Source: CAVVDY01 sp963819645 (GTDB lineage: Bacteria; Acidobacteriota; Terriglobia; Terriglobales; Acidobacteriaceae). From it: a stretch of DNA of 64,000 nt. The first letter of the stretch is position 1; every line of letters starts with the position of its first letter. Below the pieces are notes generated by a model. It did not search any database and was not told where the DNA came from. It worked only from the letters and a program-made list of their open reading frames with translations. Of this stretch, positions 29,424-39,106 are shown piece after piece. Location: positions 1 through 64,000 of the forward strand of contig CAWFWZ010000007.1 of the NCBI GenBank assembly GCA_963819645.1, written 5' to 3'. The position numbers were made by a program, and so were the translations under genes.

Positions 29424-30839
29424 TTACTCCGTCGCATACATGCGAACGATTCGTTCGATGGCCCGCCGGCAGACTGCGCAGAACTTCTCATAGCGGGTGA
29501 ACATGATGCAGTTCTCCTGCGGACGGTAGTATCCGCGCGCTTCGTAGTTCGCGCCTTCGAACGCGCCCACGCGGTCCGAGTACTTGTCCGTCCCGAGCAG
29601 TTCGTCCTCGTGCTTCTTCTCTTTTTCGAAGAGAGCGTTCATCTCCGATTCAGGACGGTTCTCGGCGCGGATCTTTCGCCGCTCGGCCTGGATGTCGTGC
29701 TCATAGGCTTCGAACTCCGCTTTGCGCCACGGCGTGGGAAGCGGCGTTCCCGGCTCGACCAGGTCTTTCCACTTCAGCGTCGCAGGATCGAGCAGCGCAG
29801 TCGCGTTGGGCTCCCACGGTTCGATGCGCTGCGATTGCGACTCATACGCAACATCGGAGGTGTAGTACTCGTCGGCCAGTCCGGCGAAGTGGTGGCCGAA
29901 CTCGTGAACGAAGACGTAGGGCGCCCACTGGCTGTCGATGGCGACCGTCGCATAAAGATTGAAGATGCCGCCTCCGCCGTAGGTATCTGCATTGGCCAGG
30001 ATCTCGATGAACTCATACGGCGCATACGACGCGACGTCGCGCAGCGCGTGATTGTTCGTGGTCATGACGTAGCGCTCGCTGTCGAAGGTGTCGTACGAGG
30101 TGCCGATCGGCGAGTCGCGATAGACGCCGGTCGACGGGCGCGAAATTCCCGACTCCGCCGCGGGTGGACAGAGTCCCCACACGTTGAAGTCGTTGCGGTG
30201 CTCCTTGAAGGGCGAGCGCGAGAAGAGGATCTCAACCGCGCGCTGGCGTCCTTCTCGAACTTGCCGCGCTCGGCGGCGGTGTAGCCATCGCCGAGGATCA
30301 GCAGGTCGACCTTGGTTTGCGGCTCGCCCATCTTCTGCAAGGTCAGCAGCGGGCCCGGCGACGGCGGCTTCGCGCGATCGACGAACTTGTCTTTAGGATC
30401 GATGGTCGTGGTCCAGACTTCGTGGAAGTCCACGTCCTTACCTTCGCGCCGCTCCTTCAACACGATCTTCACCGGCGCGTCTGGCGCGGGAAAGCGCAGC
30501 GACTCGGAGAACGTGCGGTTCAGCTTCTTCGCCTCGTCGGTGTCGCGACCATTCGCTGAAGATGGAGCCGAATCCGCGCGAGTACAGCACCTTGTCGCTC
30601 GCAGCGTCGCGCACCTCGAAGAAGTAGTTCCCCAGGTTGGTGTCGTCGATGGTCTTCGACATATTGCCCGGCCACGGCAGCGGCTCGATCACGACGCGGT
30701 CAAAGCTGAAAGTCTCAGTTGTGGCGTTGCCGGTGTGGTAGTAGTCCAGGCGCATGGTGGCTGGCTGGGCTGCGTGCGCGGCGGCGAGTAGCGCAGGAAC
30801 GAATAGAAGCAGAACAAGCAGTAATCTTGAGATTTTCAT
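29424..30839 (-). CDS. Secreted M64-family (IgA peptidase-like) zinc metallopeptidase, two frameshifts
   Basis: Signal peptide at the N terminus (ISRLLLVLLLFVPALLAAAHA). An N-terminal beta domain (MRLDYYHTGNATTETFSFD) precedes the peptidase region, which opens with KVDLLILGDGYTAAERGKF and contains the zinc motif HEFGHHFAGLADEY, with HExxH and the downstream Asp typical of M64. A CxxC close to the C terminus (FCAVCRRAIERIV) matches the family. Frames break near 30550 and 30245, with homology continuous. Related enzymes were named after IgA peptidases; in a soil-type bacterium a general extracellular protease role is more likely. Length about 470 residues. Confidence 0.85.
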
Positions 30840-31055
30840 GAACGTTTGTTAGGCCATGGATTCGGGCACAGTGCAGCTTATCAAGCCGCGCCCCGAAATG
30901 ATGTGATAAGCAGGGAATTCGAGCTTACGCGTTCGCGACCAGTCGACCAACCGTGGGTCTGGATCCTTACACTTGCTGACCGACTCGACCACCGGTCGTC
31001 GATCTTTCTGGAATCGCGGACGCCCGGCCGCTGCTGTATGCTTTCAAAAGTTGCG

Positions 31056-33212
31056 ATGAAAATTACACTCGTTGTCCTCTCTCTCTTCTGCGCGTTTGCC
31101 ATGGCTTTTGCCTCTGATAATTCCACTGCTGCACCCGCGAAGCCTACGACCATCGAGGGCGGAAACGGTGTGACCTTGCCACCTCCGCCACCGACCGAGG
31201 TCAAGCCGGTGACCGAGACCATCCACGGCGTGACCATTACCGACCCGTACCGCTGGCTCGAGGATGCGCAAAGTCCAGCCACGCGCGAGTGGATCGCTGC
31301 GCAGATGAAGTACACCGAAGAGTATTTGGCGCAGGTGAAGGTCCGCCCGCAGATCGTCAAACGCCTCAATGAATTGATGCGCGTCGAAACCTACAGCATT
31401 CCTTTCGAAGCCGATGGCCGTTATTTCTTCACCAAACGATTGGCGGAAGAGAACCAGGCGTCGATCTATATGCGCAAAGGGCTCACCGGAACCGACGAGC
31501 GGCTGATCGACGCAACCAAACTTAGCGCGGACCAGAACACCAATGTCAGCATCGCCGATGTCTCCAAAGACGGCTCGTTGCTCTTGTACGGCGTGCGTGA
31601 GGGCGGTGCCGACGAGGAAAGCATTCACGTCCTCGACGTTGACTCGTCTGTCAAGGACGCGGCTGAAGTGCTACCCAAGGCGCGCTATCTCGGCATCAGC
31701 CTCACGCCCGACAAGAAGGGCATTTACTACTCGAAGTTCGAAGGTAAGCTCACCGAGGTCTACCTGCACCGCATGGGAAGCGCCGGTCGGCGACGACGCA
31801 GAAGATCTTCGGCGGCTCGTTCAACGGCGAGACTTTCGACGCTATGCAACTGATTAGCTGCAACGTGAGCGAGAACGGCCGTTATTTGATCATCGACGTC
31901 AATCATGGTGTACCGCCCAAGCGGGTTGACGTGTATGTGAAAGACCTGCGCTCTGCTGACGCACCCATTCGCCCCATCATCCACGGGCTCGACTACCGCT
32001 TTGTACCGGCGAACTACGAAGACGATCTCTACGTCCTGACCGACTACCAGGCGGAGAACTATCGCATCGTACGCCTCAAGCTGAGCGATCCCACCCCCGA
32101 GCACTGGCAGACGATCGTGCCCGAAGGCAAGGACCCCATCTCGCAATTCTCGATTGTAGGCGGCAAGCTGTTCGCTACCGGCCTGCATGACGTCGTTAGC
32201 GAGACGCGTATCTTCAACCTGGATGGCAAACAGGTGGGCAACATCACCTATCCGACGCTGGGCGCGGCATCAACGGTCTTCGGGCGCGAGGAGTCGAAGG
32301 AAGGCTTCTACAACTTCCAGTCTTTCAACATCCCGCCGACCATCTATCACTACAACGTCGATTCAAAGAAGACGGAGGTCTTCGCGCGGCCCAAGGTGCC
32401 GTTCAACTCCGACGAGTACGAGGTAAAGCAGGTTTTCTACACCTCGAAGGACGGCACGCGCGTGCCGATGTTCATCTCGTCGAAGAAAGGGCGTGAAGCG
32501 CGACGGCACCACTCCGACACTGATCTTTGCTTACGGCGGATTCCTGGTGGACATGACGCCGGCGTGGAATCCCGAGTATGCGTGGTGGATGGAACAGGGC
32601 GGATTCTATGCGCAGCCCAACCTGCGTGGCGGCGGCGAATACGGCGAGGCCTGGCACAAGGCGGGAATGTTCGAGAAGAAGCAGAACGTCTTCGACGACT
32701 ACTTCGCCGCGGCTCACTATCTCATCGACAACAAGTACACCTCGCCGGCACATCTCGCGATCCGCGGGCGCTCCAATGGCGGCCTGCTGATGGGCGTGGC
32801 CATGACGCAGCATCCCGAGCTATTCGGCGCGATCTGGTGTGGCTATCCACTGCTCGATATGTTGCGCTACCAGAACTTTCTGGTAGGGCGCTGGTGGACT
32901 TCGGAATACGGATCGGCGGAAAACCCGCAGCAGTTCCCGTACCTGCTGAAATATTCTCCGTACCACAATGTAAGACCGGGAACGAAGTATCCGGCGATCA
33001 TGTTCAACAGCGGCGATTCGGATACTCGTGTCGATCCGTTACACGCGCGTAAGATGACCGCTTTGATGCAGGCGGACACCGGCGGCGACCGGCCAATCCT
33101 GCTGCATTATCAGCTCAAGGCTGGGCACAGCGCCGGAGTGTCGATGACACAACTGGTGAACGATACCGCCGACGAGCTGTCGTTCCTCTGGAATGAGGTT
33201 AGCGGACAGTGA
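31056..33212 (+). CDS. Exported prolyl oligopeptidase (S9A), two frameshifts
   Basis: About 715 residues. Signal peptide MKITLVVLSLFCAFAMAFA; an alternative ATG at 31038 adds six residues. The prolyl-oligopeptidase N-terminal domain opens TITDPYRWLEDAQSPATREW and continues through a seven-bladed propeller. The alpha/beta hydrolase domain has PNLRGGGEYGEAWHKAGM, the nucleophile elbow GRSNGGLL (Ser), GDSDTRVDP (Asp) and LKAGHSAG (His), so the triad is intact. Frames break near 31785 and 32490; both joins restore family motifs. It cleaves short proline-containing peptides, here probably in the periplasm. Together with the M64 enzyme it suggests scavenging of extracellular protein. Confidence 0.92.
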
Positions 33213-33250
33213 GCTCGTTGCGAAGAGGCCCGGATCTGGAAAGATTCGCG

Positions 33251-33407
33251 TCAGGGCACGACCTTAGTCGTGCCGATGGGCCCGTGTTCTCTGACTGAGA
33301 GTCCCTTTAGGGACGACACAAACAGCAGGTCCCTCGACGGCTAAAAGCCGTCTCGGGATGACAATCGAGTGAAGTCTATCGGCACGACTGAAGTCATGCC
33401 CTGATAC
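33251..33407. repeat. Palindromic intergenic repeat, copy A
   Basis: Chain of hairpins, each with a 4-base (or 3-base) loop: GGCACGAC-CTTA-GTCGTGCC (33255-33274), GTCCC-TTTA-GGGAC (33301-33314), GACGGCT-AAA-AGCCGTC (33336-33352) and GGCACGAC-TGAA-GTCATGCC (33381-33400), closing with CTGATAC. The outer hairpins are inverted copies of each other and match copy B at 42761-42905. It lies between the S9 peptidase and the CHAT gene. Confidence 0.75.
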
Positions 33408-33443
33408 AAGGCTTCGAATACGATCTGTGGAGCGGGTGAACCC

Positions 33444-35774
33444 ATGGCTTCAAACAAGGGAGCGACTAAAAAAGGCAGCGCTGCAAAACCTCAGGTGGCG
33501 AAACCTGCAAAGGAGAAGACTGCGAAGAGGAATATCTCTCCAAAAAGCGCACCTCCCACAGACACGAAGGCCTCCGTAACCCTCCACGTGCTCGGCGGCG
33601 CGAGCTACGCCATAATCCCGGACAAGGACTTCCAGCGCACAGCGATGTATTGGGAATACGTGTTGCGCAACCGCATCCGCTGGGCGCAGGACCCGAATAC
33701 ATCGCAAGCAGTGACCACGCGTGCTCTCGACGCCCTTAATAAACTTGGTATCGACGATGCGAAACTGACCGAGATTGCCAAAGCTGGGGTGGTCGAGATT
33801 GAGATCCCCTTCACCAGCGCTCACGAGGAGATCGGCTGGGAGCTGCGGGTCTTGCCCTGGGAGTTCCTGCTCTTCACCGGGACCGCCAGCAAGCGTACCT
33901 CTCCAATTATTGTCATCCGGCACGTATGCTGCACCGATCGGCCCAACTCCGGGACGCGTGTCCCTAAGAAGCTGATGGTGGTGGAAAGCGCCCCCGGCAA
34001 ATTTGCCGACATGTATTCCTTCAGCTCTGAGCGGAAGCTGGTGGAATCGAACCTGGGGTTGAGCAGAGTTCTCTGCCCGCATAATCCTACGGTCGACAAA
34101 CTCAAAGAAATGGTGACGAGCGGGCAGCCTGATATTGTCCACCTGGCCGGAATTGATTCTCATCAGGGAGAGCAGCTCTTACACCGTCAGACTCAGACAA
34201 CGTGGGACGGCTACCTGATGGCCGATGTCAATGGCAACCCGTCATACGCCACGGCGGAGCAGCTCGCTGAGGCGCTACACCCGGAAAAGGGTAATCCGCC
34301 GCTGCTGGTGTCGTGCAATTTCTGGAATTCAGCTTCGCGTGTTGCAGCCCTGATTGCATCCGAAAGCGCCAGCGCCGCCATTGGCTTCCAGGACGAAGTC
34401 GGCGATCAGGTGGCGGAGAGCTTCTTTTCCAAGTTTTACCTTAACTATCGCGCGATGAGTTGGGACCTGCTCCGCGCATTCCGTCTGGCCGTGCGCGACA
34501 TGCACTTCGGCGGTGCGATTCCAGTCGTATGGAGTTCGCGCTCCCTGCTGCCGTCTGTGAAAGAGAAGCCGCTGCAGTCCGACGACGATCAACTGCGCGC
34601 CAAGCGCCAGGAGTATCTCCGCAAAGAAGTGCCTGCCGACGCCGAGCCATGGGAAGTCCTCGACGTTGTGATCAAGCTGAAAGACACGATCAACTACTCA
34701 CTTCTGCACAACGATCAGAGCCTGTTCGAAGAGTTTTCGCTGCGCAAGCTGCAAGACGGGTTGGTGCGGGGCATCGGAGTCGAACTGACGCTCTATGCCG
34801 GTGGAGGACAAACCTTCCCTTACCGCAGTTGGATCGACATGTCCGACTCGTATATGCCCCTTGCCGATCGCATTCGCTTTCCGCTGACCTCTTATCTCAT
34901 GCGCTCGTTGCGCGAGAGCGTAAAAAGTGTCATATACATCGATATCACGTGGAACAACAAAATCGTGTATCGCGACACCCTGCCGGTGAAGCTGCTGGCC
35001 ATTGACGAGTGGATCGACACGCCGGAACTGGACGCGTATCTGCCTTCGTTCGTGCTCTCGCGCGACAACGCTGTGGCCAAGACCATCGGCAACGCGCAGC
35101 GCTACGTCAGGCTGTTCAACGAGGACAGCACCGCCGGGTTCGACGGCTATCAGGGCATCAACAAGAAAGCGAAGGCCCCTTACGCCACAGTCGATTACCA
35201 GGTGAAAGCCATCTGGTCGGCGCTCAGCTTCGACATGTCTTTGGGCTATATCAATCCGCCGCCAACATTTACTGAGTCGTCGCAGCGCCTGCGCACACCG
35301 TCGGACGTGATCGATGGCAAGCGTGGCACCTGCATCGACCTGGCGCTGATGATGGCGGCTTGCCTGGAGTACATCGGCATCTATCCGGTGATCTTCCTGC
35401 TCAACGCGCATGCTTTCGCGGGCTACTGGCGGAACGACGAAGCGCGCGATGCATTCCTGCGCATGAGCACCAAAAACCTTATGCCGCTCACTGCAGGTCA
35501 GGGCTCCGCGCTCAGCGACTCGCAAACGCGAACCCCCAACAAGCCGTGGATGTTCACTAACTATGCGGAAGTCATGCAACTGATAGACAATGGCTCGGTA
35601 GTTCCTCTCGAGACCGTTTACTTGACGCAGCAGGTCGGATTCACCGAAGCGATGAGCGGCGGTAAGGAGGACCTCCGCCCCAGGACGGAGTTCTGTTCAA
35701 TGATCGATGTGCAGCGCGCGCGCACGGACAAGAATCCGGTCACGCCTCTTCCCATTCTGGACGACATGAAATAA
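33444..35774 (+). CDS. CHAT-domain protease fused to a transglutaminase-like domain
   Basis: 776 residues, cytoplasmic (no signal or TM). A Lys/Ala-rich N-terminal tail of about 40 residues precedes a caspase-like CHAT domain (about 45-365): EEIGWELRVLPWEFLL, the His motif PDIVHLAGID and the Cys motif PPLLVSCNFWNSASR followed by AAIGFQDEVGDQVAESFFS. After a middle region of unknown fold comes a transglutaminase-like module (about 600-675): NPPPTFTESSQRLRTPSDVI, GKRGTCIDLALMM with the Cys and LLNAHAFAGYW with the His. That module resembles the one in DUF4011-type helicase proteins linked to conflict systems, as I recall that family. Both putative catalytic dyads are retained. Monocistronic; followed 150 bases later by a sigma-54 activator gene. 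Substrate unknown. Confidence 0.75.
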   Translation: MASNKGATKKGSAAKPQVAKPAKEKTAKRNISPKSAPPTDTKASVTLHVLGGASYAIIPDKDFQRTAMYWEYVLRNRIRWAQDPNTSQAVTTRALDALNKLGIDDAKLTEIAKAGVVEIEIPFTSAHEEIGWELRVLPWEFLLFTGTASKRTSPIIVIRHVCCTDRPNSGTRVPKKLMVVESAPGKFADMYSFSSERKLVESNLGLSRVLCPHNPTVDKLKEMVTSGQPDIVHLAGIDSHQGEQLLHRQTQTTWDGYLMADVNGNPSYATAEQLAEALHPEKGNPPLLVSCNFWNSASRVAALIASESASAAIGFQDEVGDQVAESFFSKFYLNYRAMSWDLLRAFRLAVRDMHFGGAIPVVWSSRSLLPSVKEKPLQSDDDQLRAKRQEYLRKEVPADAEPWEVLDVVIKLKDTINYSLLHNDQSLFEEFSLRKLQDGLVRGIGVELTLYAGGGQTFPYRSWIDMSDSYMPLADRIRFPLTSYLMRSLRESVKSVIYIDITWNNKIVYRDTLPVKLLAIDEWIDTPELDAYLPSFVLSRDNAVAKTIGNAQRYVRLFNEDSTAGFDGYQGINKKAKAPYATVDYQVKAIWSALSFDMSLGYINPPPTFTESSQRLRTPSDVIDGKRGTCIDLALMMAACLEYIGIYPVIFLLNAHAFAGYWRNDEARDAFLRMSTKNLMPLTAGQGSALSDSQTRTPNKPWMFTNYAEVMQLIDNGSVVPLETVYLTQQVGFTEAMSGGKEDLRPRTEFCSMIDVQRARTDKNPVTPLPILDDMK

Positions 35775-35924
35775 CCGAATTCACCAATCGTTCACTAAAT
35801 CTCCCCCGTCGATTACATCCGCTGAAAACGCAGCCCCTGTAACGGCTAAAGCTCGCCGTCACCCCTTGACGTGACTGCTATCACTGCCCAAGCCGCGAGT
35901 TTGAGCGAGGGTAATGGGTGAAGC

Positions 35925-37382
35925 GTGATGACGGCTAATCCTGCGAACACGCGGCCTATTACCCCCTATTCCATCCTCATCGCGGATGAACTGCCTCTGA
36001 CGTTACGAACGCTGGGACGCGCCCTGGATGGCGAAGGCTACGAAGTTCTGCTCGCCTCCACGGGCGAGGAGGCACTCGAAAGCCTGGACAAGCACAAGCC
36101 TGACCTGGCGCTGCTAAACGTGGTACTTCCCGGATTAAGCGGCATTGAGGTCTTGCGCAAAGCAAAGGCAGCTCAATCGCCTACCCTTTTCATCATGATG
36201 AGCGCGCAGCTTTCCGTAGACTGCGCGGTTGACGCGATGAAGCTCGGCGCTTACGACTACATCCTCAAGCCCTTCCACACCGCGGACATGTTGCACAGCA
36301 TTCAGCGTGCGACCGAGACCTTGACGCTGCGGGTCCGCGTGCAGGACACGGTGAACAACGCCAAGGGCCGATACGATTTTGGTCGCATGGTAACGCGAAG
36401 TGCGGCCATGCAGGAAGTTCTGGAGATGGCGCGCCGGGCGGCTGAGAGCGACCGCACGACGGTTCTCATCCAAGGTGAAAGCGGAACCGGCAAAGAGGTG
36501 GTGGCCAAAGCCATTCACTACAACAGTGCACGAGCTCAACAGCCGCTCATCAGCATCAACTGCGCTGCCCTGCCCGACACTTTGCTGGAAAGCGAACTGT
36601 TCGGCTTCGAGCCCGGCGCCTTTACCGACGCCCGGCGGCGTAAGGAAGGCCTGATCGAGAAGGCCGCGCACGGAACCCTCTTTCTCGACGAAATCGGAAA
36701 CACCTCGCCCAGCTTGCAAGCCAAACTTCTACGCGTATTGGAGGAAGGTATTTTCCTGCGCCTCGGCGGGACCAAGGCCATACAGGTTGACGTGCGGATT
36801 ATCGCCGCTACCAACACCATATTGAAAGACGCCGTTGCCAAAGGCGAGTTTCGCGAAGATCTTTATTACCGGCTGAATGTGCTGCCTCTGTTCCTGCCTC
36901 CACTGCGCGACCGCCGCGAAGACATCCTGCCCCTGGGGCTCGACATGATGGGCCGCTTCAATAAGGACCTGAAAAAGAACTTTGCGGGATTCACTCCTGC
37001 CGCCGCCGAGCTGCTGCAAAACTACTCCTGGCCAGGAAACATCCGCGAGTTACGCAACATCGTCGAGCGGGCAATGATCCTCTCGCACGATAATCAGATC
37101 GGCGCGGACAACCTGCCGGAAGAGGTGCGCGACTTTCGTCCCGAACCGGACCCGAACGACAATTTCGCATTCGATCCTTCGCCAACTGGCGATCAGATGG
37201 TCACCCTGCGCGAACTGGAGGAGCATTACATCCAACAGGTGTTGAGCGTTACAGGGCAGAACAAAACCCACGCGGCGAGGATCCTCGGTATCCATCCCAC
37301 CTCCCTGCTCCGCCGATTGAAGAAAGCCGGCCTCAACGAAAAGGAAGAGATTGAAGAAGAATCTGCCGTTTTGGTCCCGTAA
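35925..37382 (+). CDS. NtrC-family sigma-54 activator with Asn in place of the receiver phospho-Asp
   Basis: 485 residues. The receiver domain (about 15-130) keeps the acidic pocket (LIADEL), the Thr/Ser switch (MMSAQ) and the Lys of ILKPF, but the phospho-acceptor position reads PDLALLNVVLPGLSG, with Asn where Asp is canonical. The AAA+ domain has Walker A GESGTGKEVVAK, the sigma-54 contact loop as GAFTDA rather than GAFTGA, Walker B GTLFLDEIG and the Arg finger region FREDLYYRLNVLPL. The C-terminal Fis-type HTH reads GQNKTHAARILGIHPTSLLRRL. It therefore probably works without phosphorylation. The likely target is the downstream hydrogenase-linked operon at 37631. Start at ATG 35925 or 35928. 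Confidence 0.88.
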   Translation: MMTANPANTRPITPYSILIADELPLTLRTLGRALDGEGYEVLLASTGEEALESLDKHKPDLALLNVVLPGLSGIEVLRKAKAAQSPTLFIMMSAQLSVDCAVDAMKLGAYDYILKPFHTADMLHSIQRATETLTLRVRVQDTVNNAKGRYDFGRMVTRSAAMQEVLEMARRAAESDRTTVLIQGESGTGKEVVAKAIHYNSARAQQPLISINCAALPDTLLESELFGFEPGAFTDARRRKEGLIEKAAHGTLFLDEIGNTSPSLQAKLLRVLEEGIFLRLGGTKAIQVDVRIIAATNTILKDAVAKGEFREDLYYRLNVLPLFLPPLRDRREDILPLGLDMMGRFNKDLKKNFAGFTPAAAELLQNYSWPGNIRELRNIVERAMILSHDNQIGADNLPEEVRDFRPEPDPNDNFAFDPSPTGDQMVTLRELEEHYIQQVLSVTGQNKTHAARILGIHPTSLLRRLKKAGLNEKEEIEEESAVLVP

Positions 37383-37410
37383 TCTCAAAATGGAAAACAC
37401 TTCGTTGCAC

Positions 37411-37454
37411 AATGCACTACTGCATTTTGCAGCGAGCCTCCTGCAAAATGCAGT
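37411..37454. promoter_or_regulatory. Clustered GCA-N3-TGC palindromes with a 14-bp perfect inverted repeat
   Basis: ACTGCATTTTGCAG (37419-37432) and CTGCAAAATGCAGT (37441-37454) are exact reverse complements separated by 8 bases. Each arm contains a GCA-N3-TGC core, and a third (GCACAATGC) lies just upstream. The site is about 180 bases before the GcvH-like gene, the usual distance for enhancer sites of sigma-54 activators, and directly after the activator gene. No U-run follows, so a terminator is less likely. I could not find a convincing -24/-12 promoter. Confidence 0.45.
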
Positions 37455-37630
37455 GCTGCAATCTGTATGACCCACGTTGGTTACTGCTAACCCTCTTCTC
37501 TGCAACTAACTCGCGCAGTTAGTCGTTTTGCCTGCAACGTGCACCAGTTCATATGTCGCAGGTGCGATGGACTCGAAGACAGCTTCCCCGCGCAACCTGC
37601 CAAAGCGGCTCTAGCCGCAAGGAGAAGACA

Positions 37631-38299
37631 ATGTCAATCCTATTTGTGCTCCTGACTTTCCTGCTGATTCTCACCGTGATGTACTTCCGCAAACCTCAGC
37701 TTGAAGATGCATTGCAGCTCGCCCCCGGGCAGCAGATTTCCGCGCCCGTGATGATGCAGTTCAATGGACTGGAGATTCCCAGTGGCTATGCTTTCCATCC
37801 CGGACACACTTGGCTCAACGACGAAGGCCACCAGAACGCACGCATCGGACTGGATGGATTTGCCGCCAATCTTTTCGGACAGATCGACTCCATCGACTTT
37901 GCCGAACTGAATCGCTGGGTACGGCAGGGACAACGGCTGTGCACGATTAAGCACGGCGACAGCAAGATCGAACTGCTTTCACCGGTCGAGGGTGTGGTTA
38001 CCGCTACCAACGAGAGACTGGCGAAGACGCCCAATCTGGCCATCGACGACCCGTATCAGTCCGGCTGGCTATGCACCATCAAGGCTCCCGAGTTGGCCAT
38101 CAATAGCAAGAACCTGCTGCAGGGGCCGCTGGTTCCCGCATGGATGCAGAACAGCGTTGGTCGCGTGGGCGAGATGTTGTCGCAGATGTCGGCCATGCCT
38201 GCACTGGCGCAGGACGGTGGTCTTCCTATGAAGGGGCTGTTGTTCGAACTCGGGCCGGACGTGCAGCAGCAACTGACCAAAGAATTCTTCCTGACATAG
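37631..38299 (+). CDS. Membrane-anchored GcvH-like (H-protein fold) protein lacking the lipoyl lysine
   Basis: 222 residues from ATG 37631, where AAGGAG is eight bases upstream; a longer frame from 37553 is a shadow. An N-terminal TM helix (ILFVLLTFLLILTVMYF) is followed by a domain collinear with glycine-cleavage H protein: HPGHTWLNDEG (cf. HEWLR), IGLDGFAANLFGQID, LSPVEGVVTATNERL and DPYQSGWLCTIKAPEL. In a gap-free alignment with Escherichia coli GcvH the lipoylated Lys falls on the Asp of KHGDSKIEL. It starts an operon with HybA- and HybB-like genes (34 and 2 bases spacing), so it is probably a structural or electron-transfer partner rather than a glycine-cleavage component. Confidence 0.75.
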   Translation: MSILFVLLTFLLILTVMYFRKPQLEDALQLAPGQQISAPVMMQFNGLEIPSGYAFHPGHTWLNDEGHQNARIGLDGFAANLFGQIDSIDFAELNRWVRQGQRLCTIKHGDSKIELLSPVEGVVTATNERLAKTPNLAIDDPYQSGWLCTIKAPELAINSKNLLQGPLVPAWMQNSVGRVGEMLSQMSAMPALAQDGGLPMKGLLFELGPDVQQQLTKEFFLT

Positions 38300-38333
38300 A
38301 TCACGCCAGGTTAGAGCGAAACGGGAGAGAGCC

Positions 38334-39104
38334 ATGCCAACCCAGAAAGCCATGTTAGTCGACATCAAGCGCTGCATCGGATGCATGAGTTGCGAAACCG
38401 CCTGCAAGCAGCTCCACGGATTCGGCACCGACCCCGAGCCCACATTGTCAGAGACGGCGTTTACCGTGGTCGAGAGTCGTGGCGACAAGTTCGTCCGCAA
38501 GCTGTGCATGCACTGCGAGGATCCGGCTTGCGCCTCGGCCTGCCCGGTAGGCGCCATCAGCAAGCTGCCGCTGGGCCCTGTGGTTTACAACGCCGACAAG
38601 TGCATCGGATGCCGCTATTGCATGATCGCCTGTCCGTATTCGGTACCACGGTATCAGTGGACGAAGCTCGCGCCGTTCGTGAAGAAGTGCGATCTGTGTG
38701 CGGAGCGCGTGAAAAAAGGTGGAGAGCCGGCGTGCGTTGAGGCATGTCCAGCGCAGGCGAGCGTCTTCGGCGATCGCGATACGCTCATCAACGAAGCTTG
38801 GACCCGCATTCGCGGCGATTCCTCATACGTGCCTCATATCTATGGAGTAGAAGAGGCCGGAGGCAGCACTGTTCTGTTCATCTCCGATGTGCCCTTCGAG
38901 CGGCTTGGAATGAAACCTGCACCGAGCGGCAACCAGCCCATGCCGACGCTCACCGAGAGCGCGCTCGGCGACTCGCCCAAGGTCGTCATCATGGGCGGCA
39001 CCATTCTTTCGGCGCTCTATTGGGTCACGCAGCGCCGCCGCGAAGTAGCTTTAGCCGAAGCCGGAGAGAAGTCCGGCATCAACAAAAAAGAAGGAAGGAG
39101 CTAG
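38334..39104 (+). CDS. HybA/DmsB-like 4x[4Fe-4S] ferredoxin with C-terminal membrane anchor
   Basis: 256 residues. Four cysteine clusters: CIGCMSCETAC, CMHCEDPACASACPVGA, CIGCRYCMIACPYS and CDLCAERVKKGGEPACVEACPA, the polyferredoxin layout of HybA, DmsB and PsrB. Near the C terminus a hydrophobic stretch (VVIMGGTILSALYWV) is the HybA-type membrane anchor. There is no Tat or Sec signal, so the globular part may be cytoplasmic, or exported with a partner. It precedes an NrfD-type gene and follows the GcvH-like gene. A second, Tat-bearing HybA lies in the hyb operon. No catalytic subunit is encoded with this copy. Confidence 0.85.
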   Translation: MPTQKAMLVDIKRCIGCMSCETACKQLHGFGTDPEPTLSETAFTVVESRGDKFVRKLCMHCEDPACASACPVGAISKLPLGPVVYNADKCIGCRYCMIACPYSVPRYQWTKLAPFVKKCDLCAERVKKGGEPACVEACPAQASVFGDRDTLINEAWTRIRGDSSYVPHIYGVEEAGGSTVLFISDVPFERLGMKPAPSGNQPMPTLTESALGDSPKVVIMGGTILSALYWVTQRRREVALAEAGEKSGINKKEGRS

Positions 39105-39106
39105 CC

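Noticed and set aside
31780..32500. Programmed frameshifting in the S9 peptidase
   Set aside because: No slippery heptamer with downstream structure was evident, and similar breaks are spread over unrelated genes, favouring sequence error.
37455..37630. A sigma-54 -24/-12 promoter before the GcvH-like gene
   Set aside because: No TGGCAC-N5-TTGC-like match with correct spacing could be found by eye, so no promoter feature is claimed.
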